Below, one piece after another: positions 7,386 to 13,790 of a DNA stretch of 14,723 bases (positions within the stretch are counted from its first letter, which is position 1; the number at the start of each line of letters is the position of its first letter). The notes under the pieces were generated by a model, which was not told the DNA's origin, ran no database searches, and was given only the letters and a program-made list of their open reading frames with translations. The position numbers were made by a program, and so were the translations under genes. Source of the stretch: Firmicutes bacterium UBA5493 (GTDB taxonomy: Bacteria; Bacillota; Limnochordia; Darwinibacteriales; Darwinibacteriaceae). Location: NCBI GenBank assembly GCA_002424045.1, contig DIPH01000024.1, forward strand, positions 21,602-36,324, given 5' to 3'.

Positions 7386-7592
7386 TTGTAAAAAGGTTAA
7401 GCCCCAGGTAGGGGCGGAAAATTTATCCATGAAAAAAGTTGAAGAAATGTCTTTAAGTACGAGGGAATAGGCTAAATGGGGGAATCTGACTTACGAAACT
7501 CGTAACTTTTTGAGAAATAGGGAGGAGAACGGCATAACGCGTGGAATTAACAATAGCAGATGGGCACGAAAAATATCAAAAGGAGTGTTGAA
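7386..7592 (+). promoter_or_regulatory. Structured leader upstream of the solute-binding protein gene
   Basis: This is about 200 bp without a clear gene. A small hairpin GCCCC-AGGTA-GGGGC spans 7401-7415. Further on two pairings exclude each other: AAGTACGAG (7455-7463) with CTCGTAACTT (7499-7508, one bulged A), or TTACGA (7491-7496) with TCGTAA (7500-7505), the latter followed by a T-run like a weak terminator. GGGAGGAG at 7519-7526 is a strong Shine-Dalgarno with no conventional start at normal distance; the nearest conventional one is a GTG at 7541 opening a 16-codon ORF that ends one base before the binding-protein ATG. I see no convincing sigma-A promoter and do not recognise a known riboswitch class. 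Confidence 0.35.
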
Positions 7593-9110
7593 ATGGTTAG
7601 AAGAAGCAGTATGTTGATTACTGTTGCACTACTCGTCGTGTTGGCGTTTAGTGCGGTGGCTGGGGCCAGTAATGACACATTAGTCATTGCCTCCGGAGCA
7701 GAAGCAGTAGGATTGGATCCAAGGTTAGAAACGGATGTACCATCGTTTGAAAGAATCAACCTGATTAATCAAGCCTTGGTGCAGTTTGCTACGAACATGG
7801 AACTTGAGGCAACCTTGGCTACTGAGTGGACTGTCAGCGACGATACCATGACCCTCTGGTTCAAACTGCGCGAGGGCGTTAAGTGGCACGATGGAGTCCC
7901 CTTCACAGCTGAAGACGTTAAGTATACCTATGAGTGGGTACTTGATCCCGCTAACGGAGCGCTTAACATGGGTCTCTATGCGGACATTGACGAAATCGAA
8001 GTCGTAAATGACTATGAGGTCATTTTTCGCTTAAAGAAACCAAACGCATTTTTGATGAACAATATCGCACGTATGCCGATCACACCAAAACATGATGGTG
8101 ACCGGGTCGACTTCCGTCAGAGCCCAATCGGTACAGGCCCATACAAGTTTGTTTCCTGGACTCGCGATGATCGCATGATCCTGGTAGAAAACGAAGAATA
8201 CTGGGGTGGAAGGCCAAATATCCCGAATATAGTCTTCCGTGCGATTCCAGAAAACTCCACCCGTCTGTTGGCATTTGAAGCCGGCGAAGTAGATATCTAT
8301 CAAGGCGGAATGGTGGCACAAGAAATTGGTCGTCTCGAAGCAGATCCCAACTATGTAGTACAGAGAACGCCTGGTACAGGTTATAACTACCTTGGCTTTA
8401 ATACCAGAGTTGGTGCTCTATCCGATGTACGCGTGCGTCAAGCTATCAGCTACTTGATTCACCGTGAAGGTATTGTGCGAAACGTACTCAACGGTATTGG
8501 TACACCGGGTATCGGTCCTGTATCCATGTCGCTCCCATGGTTCAATGAGAGTGTACAGCGCTATGAATACAACCCCGAAAAAGCTAAGGAGTTACTGAGA
8601 GAAGCAGGCTATGCAGCTGGCGAAATCAATCTCCGACTCTACACCAACGAGAACCCTGATCGTATGCGTATTGCAGAAATCCTGCAGTATGAATGCATGC
8701 AGGCTGGCGTTAATGTGGAAGTCATTATTGAAGAGTGGGGTGCCTACCTCGCCAGAATCCAAGAGACCGATGATTTTGACATCTTCATTCTAGGCTGGTC
8801 TGGCCAGCTTGATCCTGATCGTGCTATGATTCGTCAGTTCCACACCAACGGTTCGAATAACTACGGCAAGTATTCCAACGAGCGTGTCGACTATCTCTTG
8901 GATCTTGGCCGCACAGTTCCACAAGAATCACAAGACTCTATCGATATCTATCGTGAAGCTCAAGAGATCGTTGTACGCGAGGTTCCTTATGGGTTCATCA
9001 ACTACAGCGAGGAAGTTGGCCTCCACCATCCATACATTGGAAACTGGGAAGTTCACCCCTACGGTGCAGCAGCTTGGCAAGATGCCCATCTCATGACCAA
9101 GAACAAATAG
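7593..9110 (+). CDS. ABC transporter solute-binding protein, family 5 (peptide/nickel type)
   Basis: This is an extracytoplasmic binding protein for a Dpp/Opp-type importer. I choose the ATG at 7593 (505 residues) because AAAGGAG lies about 8 nt upstream and it gives a standard signal peptide, MVRRSSM, then a hydrophobic core ending AGA25-S. The in-frame ATG at 7560 has no ribosome site. Family 5 marks are clear: LDPRLETDVPSF, WHDGVPFTAEDVKYTYEWVLDP, PIGTGPYKFVSW, LAFEAGEVDIYQGG, VRQAISYLIHREGIV, GIGPVSMSLPWF, YNPEKAKELLREAGY and DFDIFILGWSGQLDPD. There is no cysteine near the signal cleavage site, so it is not a lipoprotein, unusual for a monoderm binding protein. The ligand cannot be read from sequence; peptides are likeliest, with sugars or metals possible in this family. 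Confidence 0.9.
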   Translation: MVRRSSMLITVALLVVLAFSAVAGASNDTLVIASGAEAVGLDPRLETDVPSFERINLINQALVQFATNMELEATLATEWTVSDDTMTLWFKLREGVKWHDGVPFTAEDVKYTYEWVLDPANGALNMGLYADIDEIEVVNDYEVIFRLKKPNAFLMNNIARMPITPKHDGDRVDFRQSPIGTGPYKFVSWTRDDRMILVENEEYWGGRPNIPNIVFRAIPENSTRLLAFEAGEVDIYQGGMVAQEIGRLEADPNYVVQRTPGTGYNYLGFNTRVGALSDVRVRQAISYLIHREGIVRNVLNGIGTPGIGPVSMSLPWFNESVQRYEYNPEKAKELLREAGYAAGEINLRLYTNENPDRMRIAEILQYECMQAGVNVEVIIEEWGAYLARIQETDDFDIFILGWSGQLDPDRAMIRQFHTNGSNNYGKYSNERVDYLLDLGRTVPQESQDSIDIYREAQEIVVREVPYGFINYSEEVGLHHPYIGNWEVHPYGAAAWQDAHLMTKNK

Positions 9111-9136
9111 TCACAGGATAAAAATGTAACTTCCGT

Positions 9137-9170
9137 AGGATGCCAGGTGTATTCATACGCCTGGTATCCT
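9137..9170 (+). other. Long intercistronic hairpin between binding protein and permease genes
   Basis: The 34 bases fold into a near-perfect stem, AGGATGCCAGGTGTAT (9137-9152) against ATACGCCTGGTATCCT (9155-9170), with only two G-T wobbles. No T-run follows (CGGTTTAG), so it is not a standard terminator. Placed between the binding-protein stop and the permease ribosome site, it could stabilise the upstream mRNA or reduce transcript passing to the permeases, giving binding protein in excess. That role is inferred from similar placements in other importer operons. Confidence 0.6.
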
Positions 9171-9198
9171 CGGTTTAGTAAAGGAGTGGGTTATCTAG

Positions 9199-10182
9199 AT
9201 GTTTCGCTACATTGTCCGACGCCTCATTCAAATGATACCCCTACTAATAGGTGTTTCAATTTTAGTCTTTCTCCTAGGTCACCTGGCTCCTGGCGACCCA
9301 GTTCGTATGCTCCTTGGAGAAGAGGCAACTGCTGAGGATGTGGCTCGGCTCCATGCCGTTTATGGTTTTGACCAACCACTTCCTGTGCAGTATTTCCGTT
9401 GGTTCAGCAGGGCAATCCGAGGCGACCTAGGAGTGTCAATCAGGCAGACGATACCTGTTAGTACGTTGATTTTTGAAAGATTAGGCGCAACAATCGAGTT
9501 GGCCGTAGTCTCAGTAGTTATAGCTATCTTGTTAGGTATTCCACTGGGACTCTTTGCCTCTACCCGTCGGGGTTCGCTATGGGACTTCTTAACCATGATT
9601 GTCTCCCTCATAGGTGTGTCCATGCCCGGGTTTTGGTTAGGTCTCGTTCTTCTTTCATATGTGGCTCTGCATGTGAGCTGGTTGCCTATGTTTGGTCGAG
9701 ATGCTTCGATAATCGGCGGCTTGTGGACGTTGATTACGCAATTTAGGGCTGACGAGCTGATCAACTCTTTCCGTTATATATTGCTTCCAGCCGTTGCCCT
9801 CGGTACTAGTATGATGGCCATTATCGCTAGGTTGACCCGGTCGAGTATGCTGGAGGTACTAAGTAAGGATTATATTCGTACAGCCCAGGCCAAGGGACTT
9901 AAGAGGAGCGTTGTAGTAGTTAAACATGCTCTGCGTAATGCGTTGATGCCCGTGATTACCATGGTGGGAATCCAATTCGGAGCGATGCTTGGAGGCGCGG
10001 TGGTGACTGAAACGGTCTTTGCTTGGCCAGGTGTGGGGAGGCTCGTCATTAATGCCATTACCCAGCGTGACTTTCCCCTGGTTCAAGGTGGGGTTTTGAT
10101 GATGGCACTCATCTTTACCCTTGTCAACCTCTTGGTGGATGTTTGTTACGCCTTTGTGAATCCGAGGATTCGATACGAATGA
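9199..10182 (+). CDS. ABC transporter permease, DppB/OppB type
   Basis: This is a membrane subunit of the importer served by the upstream binding protein. It has 327 residues with the usual OppB start MFRYIVRRLIQMIPLLIGVSI, then LAPGDPVRMLLGEEATAEDV and YGFDQPLPVQYFRWFSRAIRGDLGVSIR, a run typical of this subfamily. About six hydrophobic helices follow. The cytoplasmic EAA-type loop is at about residues 218-245 (SKDYIRTAQAKGLKRSVVVVKHALRNALMPVI). The C-terminus ETVFAWPGVGRLVINAI, RDFPLVQGGVL and YAFVNPRIRY is conserved. AAAGGAG lies 12 nt before the ATG, a rather long spacing. Thirteen bases separate its stop from the next permease. Confidence 0.93.
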   Translation: MFRYIVRRLIQMIPLLIGVSILVFLLGHLAPGDPVRMLLGEEATAEDVARLHAVYGFDQPLPVQYFRWFSRAIRGDLGVSIRQTIPVSTLIFERLGATIELAVVSVVIAILLGIPLGLFASTRRGSLWDFLTMIVSLIGVSMPGFWLGLVLLSYVALHVSWLPMFGRDASIIGGLWTLITQFRADELINSFRYILLPAVALGTSMMAIIARLTRSSMLEVLSKDYIRTAQAKGLKRSVVVVKHALRNALMPVITMVGIQFGAMLGGAVVTETVFAWPGVGRLVINAITQRDFPLVQGGVLMMALIFTLVNLLVDVCYAFVNPRIRYE

Positions 10183-10195
10183 GGAGGCAGAGACC

Positions 10196-11029
10196 ATGAA
10201 GTATTTGTTACGAAGTAAGAGTGCGATGACTGGACTTATATTAATTGGCATCTTGATCCTTGTAGCCATCTTTGCAGACGTTCTATCTCCCCATGATCCC
10301 TACGAGATGGATATCTGGAATAGCTATCGTGCCCCTGAAGGTATTGGAGGCACCTATATTTTAGGAACCGATGACATGGGCCGCGATGTTCTAAGTCGCA
10401 TCCTCGTTGGTTCTAGAGTCTCTTTGCTGATAGCTGTAACAGCAACGGGAGTGTCATTGCTCTTTGGTGTTATCCTCGGTGCTATCGCCGGATACGTTGG
10501 TGGCATTGTTGACACTGTCATTATGAGGGTCATGGACTTGATTCTCGCTTTTCCTTCCATACTCTTGGCTATTGCCATTGTGGCAACGATGGGGCCCGGT
10601 GTGATCAATGCCATGTTCGCCGTGGCCATTGTGCGAATTCCTGCTATGACTAGGGTAACCCGTAGTATGGTACTAGGATTGAAAGAAGAAGAGTTTGTCA
10701 TGGCTGGTATAGCCTTGGGACTGACCAATCGCAGAATCTTGTTTCGCCATATTCTAATTAATAGTTTTGCACCGATTTTGGTTGTGGCTTCCCTTAACAT
10801 GGGAACCGCCATCACTACAGAAGCAACGTTGAGCTTTCTCGGACTGGGGGCACAACCGCCTGTTATTAGCTGGGGTCGCATGTTAGCCTTGGGTAGAGAA
10901 GCCATTCGTACTGCGCCGCATCTAACGCTGTACCCAGGCCTAGCTATAGTCTTTACAGTCCTTGGTTTTAATCTTCTGGGAGACGGATTACGTGATATTG
11001 GTGATCCGCAGCTACGTGGACAGAAGTAG
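10196..11029 (+). CDS. ABC transporter permease, DppC/OppC type
   Basis: This is the second membrane subunit of the importer, 277 residues. The N-terminal helix (about 8-29) is followed by SPHDPYEMDIWNSYRAPEG and LGTDDMGRDVLSRILVGSRVSLLIA, the hallmark of this family. The EAA-type loop is EEFVMAGIALGLTNRRILFRHIL (about residues 164-186). FLGLGAQPPVISWGRML, LYPGLAIVFTVLGFNLLGDGLRD and DPQLRG close the protein as in DppC. AGGAGG (10182-10187) begins on the last base of the dppB-like stop and is 8 nt before the ATG. A terminator follows, so the unit has no ATPase genes; DppD/DppF-type partners must be encoded elsewhere or shared with another importer. Confidence 0.93.
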   Translation: MKYLLRSKSAMTGLILIGILILVAIFADVLSPHDPYEMDIWNSYRAPEGIGGTYILGTDDMGRDVLSRILVGSRVSLLIAVTATGVSLLFGVILGAIAGYVGGIVDTVIMRVMDLILAFPSILLAIAIVATMGPGVINAMFAVAIVRIPAMTRVTRSMVLGLKEEEFVMAGIALGLTNRRILFRHILINSFAPILVVASLNMGTAITTEATLSFLGLGAQPPVISWGRMLALGREAIRTAPHLTLYPGLAIVFTVLGFNLLGDGLRDIGDPQLRGQK

Positions 11030-11053
11030 ATGTAACGATTTTCAAGTGGGAAA

Positions 11054-11097
11054 AAAGAGCAACAAGAGGCCCTCGCGGAGGGCTTTTTTTGCTCTTT
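11054..11097 (+). terminator. Intrinsic terminator after the permease operon, with nested inverted repeat
   Basis: The core is GCCCTC-GCG-GAGGGC (11069-11083) followed by seven T residues (11084-11090). An outer inverted repeat, AAAGAGC (11054-11060) and GCTCTTT (11091-11097), encloses it. A-runs before and T-runs after the stem could let it work in both directions. It separates the transporter from the GTPase-nuclease gene. Confidence 0.85.
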
Positions 11098-11105
11098 GGT
11101 GGAGA

Positions 11106-11134
11106 TTGTCAGAATGCTAAGTTCCTGATACCAT
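11106..11134 (+). promoter_or_regulatory. Candidate sigma-A promoter for the GTPase-nuclease gene
   Basis: TTGTCA (11106-11111) matches the -35 consensus in five of six bases. TACCAT (11129-11134) matches the -10 in four of six. The spacer is exactly 17 bp. It begins nine bases after the preceding terminator and would place the start near 11141, giving a short leader of about 35 nt. Confidence 0.45.
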
Positions 11135-11174
11135 AAGAGAAGAAGGATGCATATAGAGTAAGGATGACATAGAT

Positions 11175-13790
11175 ATGAAAAAACTCGCCATTGGTATACT
11201 GGCCCATGTGGACGCGGGCAAGACCACCTTGTCAGAGAGCATGCTCTATCTAAGTGGTAAGACAGAGAAACTTGGAAGAGTAGACAAAAAGGATGCCTAC
11301 CTCGATACCCATGATCTTGAGCGGGAGCGGGGCATCACGATCTTTTCGAAACATGCCGTATTTGACGTTGGGGGCCTGGAGATAACCTTACTCGACACTC
11401 CTGGGCACGTGGATTTATCTGCCGAGATGGAACGGACTCTACAAGTGTTAGACTATGCCATCTTAGTGATTAGTGGTGCCGATGGTGTGCAGGGTCACAC
11501 CATGACCTTATGGCGCTTGCTTGAGATGTACAAAGTTCCGGTTTTTTTATTCGTCAATAAGATGGACCAGCCCGGGACGGAAAGGGACCAGTTGCTCGCT
11601 GAACTGAAAACCAGATTAGACAGTGGATGCATTGCCTTTGATCGCAAAGACCCCCACTTTTTTGAGGAGTTGGCCCTTTGTGACGAACAATTGATGGATG
11701 CTTATTTAGATACGGGGAAAATTGAGATTCCACAGATCGTAGAGGCCGTTGCGGTGCGCAAAGTGTTTCCCTGCTTCTTTGGTTCTGCCCTCAAGCTAGA
11801 CGGAGTAGAACTCTTTATGGATAGTATGGCTGCCTTGACCGCTCCCATTTCCTATCTCGACACATTTGGGGCGAGGGTTTTTAAGATCTCCCGAGATGAG
11901 CATGGGAACCGCCTGGCCCATTTGAAGGTGACCGGCGGCAGGCTTCAGGTGAGAGATGCGGTGGGCAATGGAGACTGGGAAGAGAAAGTCAATCAAATCC
12001 GCATTTATTCAGGTGAGAAATTCGAGGCCGTTGATTTTCTAGAAGCGGGATCTATTTGCGCAGTCACGGGCCTTACAAAGGCGAGGCCGGGAGAAGGTCT
12101 CGGAATTGAAAGCGGCTCAAGGCCTCCTGTCCTAGAGCCTGTCCTCTCTTACAAGGTATCGCTACCGAAAGGCCTTGATAACCGGGTCATGCTTCCTAAA
12201 CTTCGTGAACTGGAAGAAGAAGAGCCAGAACTGCAGATTGTCTGGGATGAGCAGCTGCAGGAGATCCAGGCACAAATTATGGGAGATGTGCAAATTGAAG
12301 TCCTCCAGAGTCTGATTCAAAGCCGTTTTGGCGTCGAGGTTTCCTTTGATGCTGGGCGTGTTTTGTATAAGGAGACAATTGCCAGCGTTGTGGAGGGGGT
12401 CGGTCACTTTGAACCCCTCAAGCATTATGCCGAAGTCCATCTGCTCTTGGAACCGGGAGATGTGGGTAGCGGCTTAGAATATGCCTTGGACTGCAGTGAA
12501 GACATTCTAGCACGTAACTGGCAGCGTCTAATCCTAACCCATCTACAAGAGAAGAGCCACAAGGGAGTGCTGACCGGTTCGAGCATTACTGACGTCAAAA
12601 TCACGGTTGTATCCGGCCGAGCCCACAATACCCACACAGAAGGCGGCGATTTTAGAGAAGCAACCTATCGGGCGGTACGTCAGGGTTTGAAAGAGGCGGA
12701 GTCGATTCTGCTAGAACCATATTATGGCTTCCGCCTAGAAGTTCCCGAGACAACTGCCGGGAGGGCTATAGCCCACATAGAAAAAATGCATGGAACTTGG
12801 GAAATCACCGAGATACGTGACAACACCACAGTCCTAGAAGGCAGTGCTCCTGTGGTGACCATGCGAAACTATCACAAAGAAGTGGTTAGCTTTACTAAGG
12901 GTCTAGGGCGGCTTTCTCTCCGCCTTGAAGGGTACAAACCATGCCATAATGCACAGGATGTTATAGAGAGTATAGGATACGACTCTGAAAGGGATGTGGA
13001 AAACCCCACGGGCTCCATTTTTTGTTCTCGTGGAGCAGGTTTTTATGTCCCTTGGGACCAAGTCAAGAACTGCATGCATGTTGAGCGTCATCTAAGACCG
13101 AACAAGGAGAGCTCCGATGTAGCTAGCGCGATACTACATCGGCACCAAGGGGAGGACTTGGACCACGACGATTACAGGTTCCTCAATACAACGGCCAATC
13201 AAGGGAAAAAGTCCGGCTGGAATAGACGTAAGGAGGACTTGATGCCGGAGCGCAAAGGAACAGAAAAATCAAGACTTCCTGAATCCCGGGAGACCTATCT
13301 CTTGGTAGATGGTTACAATGTTATCCATGCCTGGCAAGAACTCAAAGAGCTTGCAGACGAGTCTATGGATGTAGCCAGAATGAAGCTGCTCGATACGCTC
13401 AGTAGCTACCAGGGAATCAGAAAATGCCACATTATTGTTGTTTTTGACGCCTATTGTGTTCCAGGGCGTCTCGAGGAGAAAATCCGCTATCATAATATCC
13501 ATGTGGTGTTCACCAAAGAAGCGCAGACGGCCGATGAATTCATTGAAAAGTTCGCCTACGATCACAGGAAGAAATACGACATCGTGGTTGCCACATCCGA
13601 TGCCTTACAGCAGGTGATTATTCGAGGCGCTGGCAGCGCTTTGTTGTCTGCCCGAGAACTGAAGGAAGTGATAGACATGGCCCACGACAATGCCAGGCGA
13701 TCCTACGAAGCAAGGCAACGCCTGCGGCGTGCAAATTTAGAAGAAGTAGTGCCCTTCGACGTGAAAAAGCAAATAGACGACTTAGCTTAG
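11175..13790 (+). CDS. EF-G/TetM-like translational GTPase fused to a Rae1/YacP-like NYN ribonuclease
   Basis: This is an 871-residue fusion. The N-terminal part (about 1-635) is a ribosome-associated GTPase related to TetM/EF-G: G1 AHVDAGKTT (10-18), switch I ERERGITI with Thr55, G3 DTPGHVD (74-80, catalytic His78), G4 NKMD (128-131) and G5 GSALK. Then come EF-G domains II-V; the domain IV loop GRAHNTHTEGGDF (481-493) should reach the decoding centre. It lacks the TetM loop, so tetracycline resistance is not indicated. A charged linker (about 637-705) leads to an NYN/YacP domain (about 706-871) with likely metal-binding Asp712 (LLVDGYNVI), Asp758 (VVFDAY), Asp787 (TADEFIE) and Asp809 (VATSD). 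B. subtilis Rae1 (YacP) cleaves mRNA in the ribosomal A site, so both halves belong to A-site-acting families. Start: TAAGGA 10 nt before the ATG. Function of the fusion is inferred. Confidence 0.9.
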   Translation: MKKLAIGILAHVDAGKTTLSESMLYLSGKTEKLGRVDKKDAYLDTHDLERERGITIFSKHAVFDVGGLEITLLDTPGHVDLSAEMERTLQVLDYAILVISGADGVQGHTMTLWRLLEMYKVPVFLFVNKMDQPGTERDQLLAELKTRLDSGCIAFDRKDPHFFEELALCDEQLMDAYLDTGKIEIPQIVEAVAVRKVFPCFFGSALKLDGVELFMDSMAALTAPISYLDTFGARVFKISRDEHGNRLAHLKVTGGRLQVRDAVGNGDWEEKVNQIRIYSGEKFEAVDFLEAGSICAVTGLTKARPGEGLGIESGSRPPVLEPVLSYKVSLPKGLDNRVMLPKLRELEEEEPELQIVWDEQLQEIQAQIMGDVQIEVLQSLIQSRFGVEVSFDAGRVLYKETIASVVEGVGHFEPLKHYAEVHLLLEPGDVGSGLEYALDCSEDILARNWQRLILTHLQEKSHKGVLTGSSITDVKITVVSGRAHNTHTEGGDFREATYRAVRQGLKEAESILLEPYYGFRLEVPETTAGRAIAHIEKMHGTWEITEIRDNTTVLEGSAPVVTMRNYHKEVVSFTKGLGRLSLRLEGYKPCHNAQDVIESIGYDSERDVENPTGSIFCSRGAGFYVPWDQVKNCMHVERHLRPNKESSDVASAILHRHQGEDLDHDDYRFLNTTANQGKKSGWNRRKEDLMPERKGTEKSRLPESRETYLLVDGYNVIHAWQELKELADESMDVARMKLLDTLSSYQGIRKCHIIVVFDAYCVPGRLEEKIRYHNIHVVFTKEAQTADEFIEKFAYDHRKKYDIVVATSDALQQVIIRGAGSALLSARELKEVIDMAHDNARRSYEARQRLRRANLEEVVPFDVKKQIDDLA
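13114..13142 (+). repeat. Perfect 9-bp inverted repeat inside the fusion-linker coding region
   Basis: CCGATGTAG (13114-13122) and CTACATCGG (13134-13142) are perfect complements around an 11-nt loop, coding for SSDVASAILHRH in the poorly conserved linker. A stable mRNA hairpin here, about 90-100 nt before the internal ribosome site, could affect translation or mRNA decay, or may be chance. Confidence 0.4.
13229..13244 (+). promoter_or_regulatory. Internal Shine-Dalgarno and in-frame ATG before the nuclease domain
   Basis: TAAGGAGG (13229-13236) is fully complementary to the canonical 3' end of 16S rRNA and is followed 5 nt later by an ATG at 13242 (Met690), in frame with the fusion. Initiation here would give a 182-residue protein beginning MPERKGTEKSRLPESRETYL and holding the entire Rae1-like domain, close to the size of stand-alone Rae1. 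It could be a working internal start or the fossil of a once separate gene. Confidence 0.55.

Noticed and set aside
7560..7592. Upstream in-frame ATG as the start of the binding protein
   Set aside because: It lacks a ribosome site at normal distance and would put eleven extra residues before a signal peptide that starts well at 7593.
7386..7592. Known riboswitch or T-box
   Set aside because: I looked for T-box, SAM, glycine, guanidine, fluoride and c-di-GMP motifs by eye and found no match. Only generic hairpins are supported.
11175..13790. Tetracycline resistance gene (tetM/tetO class)
   Set aside because: The domain IV loop differs from TetM and a nuclease domain is fused. No mobile element or tet leader peptide is nearby.
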